Of a stretch of DNA of 64,000 nt, positions 28,504-39,530 are shown in pieces. This DNA is from Akebia trifoliata (lineage: Eukaryota > Streptophyta > Magnoliopsida > Ranunculales > Lardizabalaceae). The notes under the pieces are model-generated. The model saw only the letters and a program-made list of their open reading frames with translations. It was not told the DNA's origin and made no database searches. Each line of letters begins with the position of its first letter. Position 1 is the first letter of the stretch. The DNA lies in contig CM030704.1 of NCBI GenBank assembly GCA_017979445.1, positions 11,143,658 through 11,207,657 on the forward strand. The letters run 5' to 3'. The translations under genes were made by a program, and so were the position numbers.

Positions 28504-28884
28504 TTGTTGGTAGAAGAGCTAGAAGATACTAAAGAAGGTCAAGAAATAGACAACCATCCATGGTGGAAAGTCTACGTGGATGAATCTTCAAATCTAGAAG
28601 GATCAGGGATAGGAGTAGTGTTGATCACTCTTGATAGTTTCAAGATAGAGAAAATGGTCAAATGGAGATTCAGAACATCAAACAATGAAGTAGAATATGA
28701 GGCAATGCTTCTCGGTCTCAATTCGTTAGCAAGGCTAGGGGTAACTGAAGCTACAGTCTATAGTGACTCACAACTAGTAGTTAACCATGTCAACGGGACG
28801 TTTGAAGCACGAGATCCTAGGATGCAGCTCTATCTAGATAAAATTAGATCTGCCATACTACAAGCTGGGAAAATTAGAGTATAG
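28504..28884 (+). pseudogene. Tat RNase H
   Basis: 126 open codons. [21 protein letters not shown] has the first Asp, NNEVEYEAMLLGL the Glu, VTEATVYSDSQLVVNHV the second Asp. All acidic residues are present. It is the best kept domain of this element. It is in frame with sequence running on to the solo LTR insertion. Confidence 0.85.
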
Positions 28885-29166
28885 CACATACCGTGGACAT
28901 ACAACAAACATACAGAAGCCCTAGCCTTCATAGTCTTAATGCTGGCAAAACAAAACAGGAGAGAACTATCATTGGGCTACCAGGAAAGTCCTGCTATAAA
29001 TAACCTGAAATTGGTCAGTGTGGTAGTTGTAGTAGGAGATCAAGAGTGAATGAGCATGATTCTCACCTTCCTATAGACAGGAGTGTTGCTCGACAATCCA
29101 AAGGAGGCCAGATGAGTAAAGAGCAAGGCAAAGAGATACACTATCCTGGATAAGATTATGTATAGG

Positions 29167-30913
29167 TAAAAGCGTCCTCGATCCGAGGGGTGCGCGGATC
29201 CGCTTTTGACCCTTGAGGTTTGGGAGTCGCCACCTAGTTATTACGATCTAGGAACCGAATACTGACTCTAAATGGATAAAAAAAAAACTAATCTACTACA
29301 GAAAAATCGAATCCGGAGATCACATTACGGGGTTGGAAGGTGTTAGGCACCAACCCCGCCCGGCCAATGTCAGTTTCTACTTATCCCAAATAAGACTACA
29401 TTGCTAATGACGAAACCTAGATAAAAAAAATAACAGAAATGTTACCTTCGATACACAAAGGTTATATTCCCTTAGATCTGGTGAAACTGGTCCTTGTACC
29501 GTACTCCTTGCTTCATTTTGTCTCCGGATCTGATTTCTGATCTCCGAGGTAAGGTATCTCCTTCTTGGATCTGGATGTTTCAAATTTGTTATGGATTTTG
29601 GGGTATTTTTGAAAGGTTTCTAAGTATTTTTCAGGCTAAAATCGAAGTATGGGTGTTAGGTAAGGAGTTGGGGCTTCAAAATTAGGGTTTTGGGAAGGTT
29701 GTGGAGGCTTCTTCACCTACTTTTTCTAGGGTTTTTTCTTTGATACGAAAATAGGGTTTGGAGGCTCCTATTTATAAAGTTTTTTAGAAGCATTAAGGTT
29801 TGATTAGGATTTCTTTTAAAGTTTTAATTAGGGTTTTGACTTTGGTCTTATGAGATTGACTTAGTCTTTAGGGTTTTAATTTAGGGTTTTGACTTTAGTC
29901 TTATGAGATTGACTTGATTAATTTAGATTAGGATTTTGATTTAGGGTTTTGACTTTAATCTTATGAGATTGACTTGATTAGTTTAGATTAAGATTTTGAT
30001 TTAGGGTTTTGACTTTAGTTTTATGAGATTGACTTTAATACTTTGACTTTAGTCTTTCTTGATTGACTTTTAATATCTTGACTTTAACCTTACTTGATTG
30101 ACTTTAATATCGACTTTAGTCTTACTTGATTGACTTTTGGAGAACCCCCTTTTATTTTATCTTTAATTCTTTGGGCCCCCCAGATGGAGGGGTCCTTGAA
30201 TAAATATCCTAGCAACCATCAACAATTTTGTCTAAAAGTCTGATTGATCAATTTTTTTGTTCAAAATTTTAAATTAATTTTATTAATGTTTCACTTTACA
30301 TTATTTAATGGTTTATTTATTAATTTCAAAATTTTTAATTATTAAATTTATAAAATTACCATTTTGCCCTCGGAGAGGATTTTTTACGTTATAAGTCATT
30401 TTTCAATGTTCCAGGATGTTTTGGAATCAGTTTTTCATAAGGAATTCAATAGGAAAGTTGAATTTTGTCATTTATGAAGTTTTTGTATGAAATGGTTGTG
30501 AACTTTATGAGGGGCATTTTCGTAATTTTATCAAATTCTGTGAAAATTGGCGAAATGATTTATTTGGTTTCGATTTGTTATTTTATGTGTTTGAATGAGT
30601 TTTCCTAATCGTAACGTAGGCTCTAGGGATGTTTTGATGTTAGGGGTATTTAGGTAATTTGGTCATTTTTAGTGATTTTTATCGTGAAGCTTCTTTTTGG
30701 TCTGTAAGATGATGATTTCTATGTTTCTGAGGTCGTATTTTCCTAGCGTAGCGTGGTTTATAAGGCTTTGTCAGTTTGAGATACCTCATCCGGATTTTTG
30801 AAACATATCTGGTAACAAAATAAAGCATTGGAATAAACATCCATCATTGGGAACCGTCGCGATCGGGTTGACGAGTTGATTAATCAGGCGGGTGCAAAAA
30901 TGAGGTATCTACA
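29167..30913 (-). mobile_element. Solo LTR (1,747 bp), copy 1, nested in the Tat integrase
   Basis: Bounded by the duplication ATAGG (29162-29166 and 30914-30918). Minus-strand reading starts TGTAGATACCTC and ends GCTTTTA. Shares both end regions with copy 2 at 48342-49932 (for example GTTTGGGAGTCGCCACC at 29218 and TTGACGAGTTGATTAATCAG near 30868). On the minus strand a canonical TATAAATAGGAGCC lies at about 29766-29780, which suggests that orientation. It contains no coding region or internal domain of a retroelement, so it is a solo LTR. Confidence 0.88.
29810..30140. repeat. Tandem array inside solo LTR copy 1
   Basis: Four to six units of about 55-65 bp built on TAGGGTTTTGACTTTAGTCTTATGAGATTGACTTGATT, then shorter GACTTTAGTCTTACTTGATT units. 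Copy 2 has a different array at the same place. Confidence 0.75.
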
Positions 30914-31970
30914 ATAGGAAGTCAGTAGGAGGGCCATTTTTACGTTGCATAACACTAGAGGAGGCAATATACGTGTTGAGTGAGATCCATAAAAAAGATT
31001 GAGGAAATCATTTAGAGGCAAGGTTTTTGGCCTACAAAGTATTATGTTAAGGGTATTTCTAGTTGTATTTGCAAAAAGATGCAACATTGCATGTCAAGCA
31101 TTGCGACAATTGCCAAAAAGATGGGAAAATAATTCGATAGCCAGTAATGCAGTTCAATTTTCTCATCAGTCGTTTACACAATGGGGAATTGATCTAGTAG
31201 GCTCATTGGCCAGGGCACCAAGTAACCTAACTTTCTTGCTAGTGGAGACAGATTACTTCACCAAGTGGGCAGAAGCACTCCCTCTAACTAAAATATGTCA
31301 ACAAGAAGTCCAAAAGTTCATATAGGATAACATAATCTGTAGATTTGGTCTATCATGTACTATAGTCTCAGACAATGGGAAATAATTTACAAGAAAGTAG
31401 ATCAAAGATTTTTGTAGAGAGTATGGGATAACATAGTTATTTTCCATGTCACTATATCCGTAGGACAACGGATAGGCTGAAGCCACAAATAAGGTACTGA
31501 TAAACATGCTAAAAAGAGGGTGAGAGAAGTAAAGGAAAGGTGGACAGTAATCTTGCATGGTGTACTATGGGCCTACAGGAAAATTGCCAAAACCTCCATA
31601 GTGCAGACTGACCAGAACAACTAGTAATTCCAACAGAAAATTGCTACCCCACAATAAGATCAAGAGTAGTGCAGACTGACTAGAACAACCAGTAGATAAT
31701 TGTAGAACTAGATTTGTTAAAAGAGAAATAAGAAGCAGCACTGATAAAGTTGGAGAGCTATCATAAGAAATTGCAAAACTATTTCAATAAGAAAGTCCAC
31801 CACAGGAAATTCAGAGAAATTGACCTAGTGCTATGTAGAATATTCCAAAATATAGAAGAGCAAAATAGTGGAAAGTACAGGGTAGTAAGAGTAGGTCAGA
31901 AAGGAATATATTACTTGATTATAATGACCGGTCAAGAGCTTCTAGACCGTAAAATACATGTAACCTGAAA
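30914..31970 (+). pseudogene. Tat integrase, right part
   Basis: The zinc finger continues after the solo LTR (VKHCDNCQK in another frame at about 31095). The core opens FTQWGIDLVGSLARAP (31170-31217), FLLVETDYFTKWAEALPL and, after a stop, IVSDNGK, so two of the three DDE acids can be seen. The C-terminal piece NSGKYRVVRVGQKGIYYLI lies at 31870-31925 and ends at a stop at 31966. Multiple stops. Confidence 0.8.
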
Positions 31971-32029
31971 AGATATTATTAATAAATAAATCTTTTCTGA
32001 TTGCTAGTAGTGTGCGCACGGATTTAACA

Positions 32030-32660
32030 CTTAAAGATAGATCCCCCCTGGATCTAGGCCTACGTGGGTCTTCTCTACCTAAATTGGCAAGATAAGAAAC
32101 TAGTCGAGGCCTTACTTTAACGAGAGTAAAATAACCACCTCGATCCGGGTCTACGTGGATTTTCTCTACCTTAATTGACAGGGTAAAAAGCTAGTCGAGG
32201 CCCTACTCTAACGAGAGTAATTGAGCATTGAAGATGGATCCCGCCTGGATCCAAGCCTACATGGGTCTTCTCTGCCTTAATTGACAGGGTAAGAAGCTGA
32301 ACGGGGCCCAATTCTGATATGAGTAACATAACACTAAAAGTGGATCCCACCTGGATCCGGGCCTACGTGGGTGGGTCTTTTCTACTTTAATTGGCAGGAT
32401 AAGAAGCTGATCGGGGTCTTACTCTATCACGAGTTCAAGAGCATTGAAGATGGATCCCGCCTGGATCTGGGCTTACATGGGTCTTCTCTGTTTTACTTGA
32501 TAGAGTAAGAAACTAGTCGGAGCCCTACTCTATCACGAGTACAATAGCACTAAAGATAAACCCCACCTGGGTTCGGGCCTACGTGGGTCTTCTCTGCCTT
32601 AATTGGCAGAATAAGAAGCTAGTTGGGGCCCTACTCTGGCACATATAATATAGCACTGAG
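32030..32660 (+). repeat. Tandem array of about six units of about 105 bp downstream of Tat pol
   Basis: Each unit carries GATCCCGCCTGGATCC, GCCTACGTGGGTCTTCTCTG and AAGAAGCTAGTCGGGGCCC-like blocks in that order. Units start near 32037, 32135, 32230, 32340, 32448 and 32558. No open frame runs through it. Confidence 0.85.
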
Positions 32661-33029
32661 TTGGGTTCTTCTAAGAGTCCGGTCATCCCAGCTTTCATCT
32701 GTCTTAACAAACAGATTGACGAATTGGATGGCTTTGCTCAGTCTTGAATGATAGAGCACAGAGATTTGTTTAGCAGAGGAGCAGATCCTCGAAGACATAC
32801 CTATGAGTAGGAGAAGGTTGTTGAATGACTATAGTTTGCCTTAGAAAAATAAAAGTATTGTAGAATAGTTGTTTCAAGAATAAAGGAATAAAATTGAGTT
32901 AGAGTACTCTTGAAGGACAGTAACTCAAAGGTACCTCCACAAAATTTTATGTGGTTATTTACTAAAGGTTCCACCTAAGTAAAATTTACATAAAGTACAA
33001 CCGAGGGGGAAGAGGTAGTAAATATAAGT

Positions 33030-33440
33030 AGTTCAACAGATTGAGTATGCAACGCAAGCAGTGCGAAAAAGTAAAGTTTATATTGAAGGTAGAATAATAG
33101 TTTGCTTAATTTGCAATGCAAACAGTGCAAAGAAACAAATCTGTCGAAGTCTTTAAGTATGATGTTGAAATTTATGCCAAGTTATAAAGCTAAAGCAATT
33201 CGAAAGTTGGGTGTGTAGTGCAAACAGTGCGAAAAAGTAAAACTCACGTTAAAAGGCAAATTAGTAGTTGGCTTAAAAGCAAATTGTTCATTATTAGCAA
33301 GAAAGTACAAAAGAAGTCCCAAAGATGGGATAATACAAAAAATAGTAGCAAAAATAGAATAAAACTGAAACCAATGAGCAGATATTCATTCGGTGGCAGA
33401 TGGATGGCTAACAGAAAGTGAAGTCGCAACAACAGGATTT
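33030..33440. other. Tat element spacer
   Basis: Non-coding; contains three copies of a GCAANGCAAACAGTGCGAAAAAGTAAA motif near 33045, 33115 and 33220. Nothing else recognised. Confidence 0.5.
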
Positions 33441-35740
33441 GGAGGGTCGACCTCATCGTCTTGATCAACATCGATAATAGGGGTAGGAGGCAGGTAACTG
33501 GCCTGAGCAGAAGAATCAGTTGTTCTGGCTTGGTCCAAATCTATGGTGTGCCCAACCTCCATAATCTCACCAAGAACTTAGTCCAAAACCGCAATGGGGT
33601 TTCCCTTCTCATCTAGTTGAAAGGGTGGGGTTCACCCATAGTCACCAGACCAGCTGAAAACCTCCTTGATAGGAGGACTAGTGGGGCCTTCATCTTTTTT
33701 ATTTTCTTCATCCTCCTCCTCATATTGAAGTCGAGCAGCCTCAAAGCCTTTGTGATAAGCATTGGAAAAGGTTTCCTCTACTAACCAAGAATATTGGGCA
33801 TGTAGTTGCCCCAGCAGTTTCTTAGTCTCAACCTCATCTTCCTTGGCCTAAGATGCCCTAACCGTCTCAATACCAATCTCGAGGAAGCCTAGCTCAAGAT
33901 CTTGCTACTTTACTTTCTCTTGGAGATCTGCTAGCTTTGCGTCTTTCCTCTGTACTCTCTCCTTGTAGTTGGTCAGTTCCAGTTGAAGAATACCCTGGAG
34001 ATCTGTTAGTTTCTTATTGGTAGCCTCCAAATTCAAGTTTACCTTGGAAAATTGGGCTAGGTTAGCCTCAATCCCTTCTCTAGCTTCTTGGGAAAATTGG
34101 TTAGAGCAGGCCAGCTCAGCTTGGAGTAGAGTATTTTTTTTTCTTCATGCTCTTTAGTCAGAACAGCTATTTGTTCCTAGCCTCACACCATTTCAAGAAG
34201 GCTAAGGTTCCATAGGGGTTGGCCTATAAAAAGAATAAAATAGGTAAGTAAATAAAACAAAAAAATTAAAAAACATAATAGGAAGAGTAGAGAATTACCT
34301 GATAAAGGCCATGGACAAACCGACCGAAGCCTAGGTCAGCATTGGCCCAGTCTGCAACATCTCAGTCCTTGGGAGAAATGGATTGGGAGAGCAGAGAGGT
34401 AGTAATGACAGAATTCCTTACCTCATAGTTTTTTTGGAAACATAGTAACGAGGCCGAAAGTAATTATTCTTATTTTCCTCTTGGAGGAAGGCCCCACGAC
34501 TCCTCCAAGAGAAGGTAGCTTCCTCTAGAGGAGTTTTGCGGTGATTGGGACCCTTTTGATCAGACTCTTCTAGAGGACAACTCCTCAAACTCTTCCTGAT
34601 CAGCTTGCGCCTCTTGCGCGGCTGAAGGTCAGGGACAGGGTTGTGCTCCCTGATAGAGTATGAACCCTGCATCACCTAAAACTGAATCTCCTCAGGAGGC
34701 TCAGTAGAAGTAGTAGTTGCAACAGTAACGACATCAACAGAAGTAGAAGTAAGAGCGGCCTACTCCCCATGCACCAGTATCAGCTGGCCTGCTTTTCTAG
34801 TAAGGGTAAAGCTACAAGGGGCCAGATTCTTCTTACCCTGATCAGGGGGTAGAGTAGCCCTGATGGCAGGGAAAAATGAGAAAGAGAACTCTGAGATGTT
34901 AATGTTCATGGTGTTGGAGGACCTTAGGAGAATTAGAGGGGAAGGTAGACTGGAGATAGAGGCCAGGAAGAAGGGAGATCTTTTGAGATCCGTTCAGCAT
35001 GATCAAAGGAAACCTGATCAGATAAGGCATTTTGTGCAAGTGGCTAAGGAAAAACGGAATGAGAAAGACAGATCTGATCTTCCACCACCACCTCCTCAAC
35101 AGCTCTGGCTTGGAGGTCTACTACCACTAACCTTTTATCTTTATATGCTTTACGCTATTCTTTCCTATCCTCAACAGTAGAAAGGGCAGAAAAATATGAA
35201 GAGAAATAAAAGTAGAGTTAGAATCAAATTGAGTTGCAAACAGTATTGAAAAGTAAGACATAGCCAGGTATCGAAAAACCTATCTTACCCTAGAAGGTCT
35301 GAGGGACTCTAAATCCTTCATAAGGAGTTCCAAGGGTGGACTCCTAGTTCTTGAAAATAATCAAAGGGTCATTGTACCACCCTTTGTCAGCATTAGGGAG
35401 AGAAGGAGCCAATGCAACTACTACAATCTTTGAGGACAACGAGTAATACCCAGGGCATTGGGGGATAGATTTCAGATTGTACTTGGAGAATAACTTACTG
35501 GGGGTTATACCCATTTTCTCCACTATATCTACCAGATGGTAAAAGTTACCAGACATTTGGCTTGGGGATCGGTTTATTTTACTCAACACCTCCCTGAGGA
35601 ATGGAGAGAGAGGGGGAAACTAAGGTCAGCCCTAATTTGGCTGGCAAAGACCATAATCTTCCCCTGGCGGCATTCATCAGGGTCCTTGCAAACCCGAATA
35701 GACACAGAGGCAGGAATATAAAGCCCCTTCGAAATTGGGT
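33440..35740 (-). pseudogene. Antisense ORF between pol and 3' LTR (putative plant transposon protein type), decayed
   Basis: Read on the minus strand from 35740 downwards: a block containing LSKINRSPSQMSGNFYHLVD, then NADKGWYNDPLIIF (35344-35589), a basic stretch PRKRRKLIRKSLR (34570-34610), and a Leu/Glu/Lys-rich coiled-coil region (33600-34110). This order matches the antisense ORF known from Grande-type Tat elements, often labelled putative plant transposon protein. Its role is unknown. At least six stops or frame changes inactivate it. Short plus-strand open frames here (for example 34863-35180) are shadows. Confidence 0.65.
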
Positions 35741-36218
35741 CATGTTAGCAATGATTGAGAAATTAAGTTTGTAGAAAATAGAAGAAAATAAAGGAAGATT
35801 ACCTCAGTCTGAAAGAGGTAAAAACGAAAGTAAAGAAGAAAGAAAGAGATAAATAACTTTTCGTAGAATGCGAAGAAATCATATCACAAAGAGTAATAGC
35901 ACAGTAAGAATGAGAATGAGCACTAAGTCTCCTATTTATAAAAGAAAGTAAAGGAGTACGTATGCCTGAAAGGATAACCTAAATCCAATCTAAACATCCT
36001 AGTTTGGGGGTAGTGCTGATGGTGATGGAGCACGTGGACTGACACAGATGAAAGTCGATTCGTCTTAGCCGTCAGAAATGATTTGAGATGACGTTACATT
36101 AAATTCGTCGATTCATTAAAAGTATAAATAATTATAGAGAATCAAGGCAGCCAATAAAAAAGAGGTTACGTGTCTCAAGAAGACTGCAATAATTTGCGTC
36201 TCCTCGAGAAGGGGTAAT

Positions 36219-36661
36219 TGTATGAGGAAATAACCGCGCAATTATCTTAGTCGTATACTTGTCCAAGCTGGTTGAATACCACCATGCGTAGATCAGCATG
36301 CAGGCACTACCCAAAGCTCTCAGAGGAGATCTCTCTAGTATAGTATATCTAGTCCAGAATATCCCCAATCTGTTTGTGGATCCGCGAAATTAGGGAATCC
36401 CTCAGGATCATCGCTCGTGAGAGGAAAAAACCTTGATTCGTAGCAAGGATCCATAAATAACACAATTAACACAGAAAAATGGATTTTTTTTGTGGATTGG
36501 ATATCTAACCAGTTCTTGAGACTGTTCATTTGCTTCTCGAACTTGAGTGTCGGAGAGTTTTTAGTAAGTACCATGCCGACACGAGGAGGGAGGTGATACG
36601 AGTGACTTCAGATCCATGAGGTACAGTCTATCAGCACCATCCACTAAATTCTGACCACACA
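36219..36661 (+). repeat. Tat element 3' LTR
   Basis: 443 bp, TGTATGAGGAAATAAC...GACCACACA, preceded by the purine tract GAGAAGGGG (36206-36214). It lacks about 125 bp present in the 5' LTR. Confidence 0.9.
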
Positions 36662-36666
36662 GTTAT

Positions 36667-38600
36667 AATATTTTTTAAATACCCAAACTACCTTTTTTCT
36701 CATCTTCTTCACATAGGTTTTCAATGACAATTATGATCATTTTCGATGATTTACCATAAATGACGAATGAAATACTCCTTATTTTGAACATTTAAATATT
36801 TTTTTATTTGACGATTTATAAAAATTAAAGAGCAAAGTTGAAATTCTAAATTTTTTAAAGATTATGTTGTAACTTTTGATTTGAGTTTTCGTTTTGCAAA
36901 TGTGATATATGCATTTTAGGTATTTTGAGAAGATTTATCCAAAGTCAGAATTTTTTTTTTAAATGGATCATATTTTAGAATTCAAGTTATTGCAGCAAAT
37001 CCGTTATAATTTATATATCTCTTCCACGATCACTCTTAGGAATAACTCATTCTCCATTTGTCATTCACAATTGTAGATGTGTGATTTTTGATTTCTAAAG
37101 ATCATCACTTCTATGATGGTTTGGAGTTGCCACTATTCATTTTTGTAGAAGGGTGCAAATGGACACCCAAGATACATTTTTATAATAAAAAAGTGTCATC
37201 TTTGACATTTAGTGACTCTTGTATAGATAAGAGACTGATCCACCTAAGATCGAGATAAGCAGTTTGATTAGAGAAAGGGGAAAGTATTAAGGAGTCATTT
37301 CCCTCTACTCATTGGTGGTAACCTCAAAATATTTTGATCATTTTTGAATGAAATAAATAAAATAAAAATGTCGCATGTTTGACGACTTATACTCTAAGAA
37401 GGGATTTGTTATCGGCTTGGATTGTAGGGATCATTTCATTGAGGAAGATGATCCTTAAACAAAATTTAGCCTTTAGAACGACACATTTATTTTCGGAAAA
37501 GTGTTGGCTAATGGTTGTGGGTTCATTCTCATGGGTTGAAAAAGACCTAAATACCACTTGTCTCAAAACAAGTAGAAGGGTTTAAAATGATTTTCTTTTA
37601 AAGATAGTTACAAACCTTATATTTCAACCGAACTAAAGTCTAATCTACCAGAGATAGAGAAGGGGAACATCACATCTTAAGTATTTCTAAAATAAAAATT
37701 AAAGAGGTGAGGGGGGAAGTATAAGAGAGATATGGAGAGGGAAGAGAGATAGGGGGTATATTTTCCTTTAACCCACCTTGAAACCTTACTTGTTCATTTT
37801 TTCTTTCCTTCTTCTTCTTCTATGCTTTCTTAAGTCCTTAGTAGAATTAGGAGAATATTTTTTTAGATAATGTGAGAATATGATAATAGATTAGAAGAGA
37901 GTTGAATAAATATTTTTTAGTCTTAGACTTGGTCCCATTTTTAAGAGATGGGGAGGGTATTTATAGGGATGGAATGTTACATTTGAAGGTAAGATGGGGT
38001 GAAAAAATAGGAGAGTAGAAAATTGCATGAAGTTTGAGGGCGGGGAGTGTGAAATTTAGAGTTGAATGAGGATATTTGTAGAATGGGAGGTATATGGATA
38101 ATTTTTTATCCAAATGATGTGGTATTTGATTAAAAGAATGGGATTAAGTGTTAGGTGAGATGAGGGGGTGTGATGTTTGATTAAGAAAATGAGTTGTGTA
38201 AGGAGTTAGATGATTAGGTTTTGGGAGGGTGAAGGGATGGTGACAAGTGTCAAAAAAGATATGGAGATGGAGTGTTCAGGTGAGTTGATTGGAGGGAAGG
38301 GGTGTGAGAATGGGTTGAGGGTGCATGATGAAGGGAAGTATGGGTTGTAGTTGTGTAATGTGATGGGTTAGGTTTATGACATGGAGTGTGGATATAGTTT
38401 TGTTAAAAAGAAGTGATGGGTTAGGTTGGGTAGAATGATTTTTGGGAGGTGAGTTGTGGTGAGGACAAGTGTCCATTTGACGATCAAAGGTTGATTGGTT
38501 GATGTGGAAAATGGTTTGTAGGTTAGGGTTATAGATATGGGTGTGGGCTTTGATGTGTAGGGTTTAGGATTTTAAGTTGTTGGGTTTATTTTAGGATGGG
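36667..38600. other. Intergenic DNA with a possible old LTR
   Basis: No gene. At 37125-37330 the sequence has GGAGTTGCCACTATT and an AAGATCGAGATAAGC stretch in the same order as the solo LTR family. A minus-strand TATAAATACCC lies near 37960. This may be a distant, degenerate LTR. The part at 38000-38560 is unusually G-rich on the plus strand. Confidence 0.35.
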
Positions 38601-38603
38601 ATA

Positions 38604-39530
38604 ACTACAAAAACGGTTACTTTTTATGGCAAAATTTTAACGACGTTTTATAAAAGCCGCCATTAATTGTAGACCAACAACGGCGTTTTCTAGAATCCTT
38701 CGTTAATTATTGACCAACAACAGCATTTAACCTTAAAATCGTCATTAATTAAATCGAATATTTTTAAATGCATGAAACTAGATTTAACGGTGGTTCCGAA
38801 ATGCCGTTAATTCATAGGAAACAACGGCTTTTTATACTAAACCACTAGTAATATAATACAAATGACGGCATTTACATAGAAACGTCGTTAATTAACTCAA
38901 ATATATAAAAATATATTTAACGGCGGCGGTTCGGAAATGCCGTTAATACATACGAAACAACGGCATTTTCAACTAAATTGCTGGTAATATAATACAAATA
39001 ACGATGTTTGGTAAAATCGCCGTTAATTAACTCGAATATTTTTAAATTTATAAAAATAAATATAACGACAGTTTGAAAATGCTGTTAATACATACGAAAT
39101 AACGACATTTTCTACTAAATTGCTAGTAATACAATACAAATAACATTGTTTTGTTAGAAATGCCGTTAAGTAACACGAATATTTTTTAAATTTATAAAAA
39201 TTGATTTAACGACGGTTCAGAAATGCTGTTAATACATACGAAACAACGACATTTTCTACTAAACCGTGGGTAATATAATACAAATAACGGCGTTTTGTTA
39301 GAAACGCCGTTAATTAAATCGAATATTTTTTAAATTTCTAAAAATAGGTGTAACGACAGTTCGGAAATGTCGTTAAGACATACGAAACAAAGACATTTTT
39401 TACTAAACCGCTGGTAATATTATAAAAATAATGACGTTTTAATTGAAATGCCATTAATTAACTTGCATGTGCCGCTAATTTAACTCATTCATTTTTTTAA
39501 TTTATTAAATTTATAAAATATGTTTTATAG
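38604..39530 (+). repeat. CACTA (En/Spm) left terminus and subterminal repeats
   Basis: Starts AACTACAAAAACGGTTAC, one base off the CACTACAAAAACGG type end. Then come about seven units of about 122 bp, each with an inverted pair such as ACGGCGTTT...AACGCCGTTAAT and ATACATACGAAACAACGAC. Such subterminal motif arrays are where CACTA TNPA-type proteins bind. Confidence 0.7.

Larger units (their letters stand above)
24867..36661 (+). mobile_element. Tat-lineage Ty3/Gypsy retrotransposon, full length (11.8 kb) with nested solo LTR
   Basis: Direct repeats 24867-25434 and 36219-36661 begin TGTA and end CACA. A perfect 5-bp duplication GTTAT lies at 24862-24866 and 36662-36666. The primer site after the 5' LTR and the extra RNase H block WWKVYVDESS...GIGVVL are typical of the Tat lineage. 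So is a long region between pol and 3' LTR with an antisense ORF. Coding parts are full of stops, so the element is dead. About 1.75 kb of its length is a later solo LTR. Confidence 0.92.

Noticed and set aside
34863..35180. Plus-strand 105-codon open frame
   Set aside because: It overlaps the antisense ORF on the other strand, shows no known domain and is low in complexity.
36335..36574. Minus-strand frame over the Tat 3' LTR
   Set aside because: The same sequence is in the 5' LTR. It is a shadow frame in a repeat.
38276..38476. Minus-strand 66-codon frame
   Set aside because: It lies in a G-rich low-complexity stretch with His/Pro/Thr-biased translation and no supporting signals.
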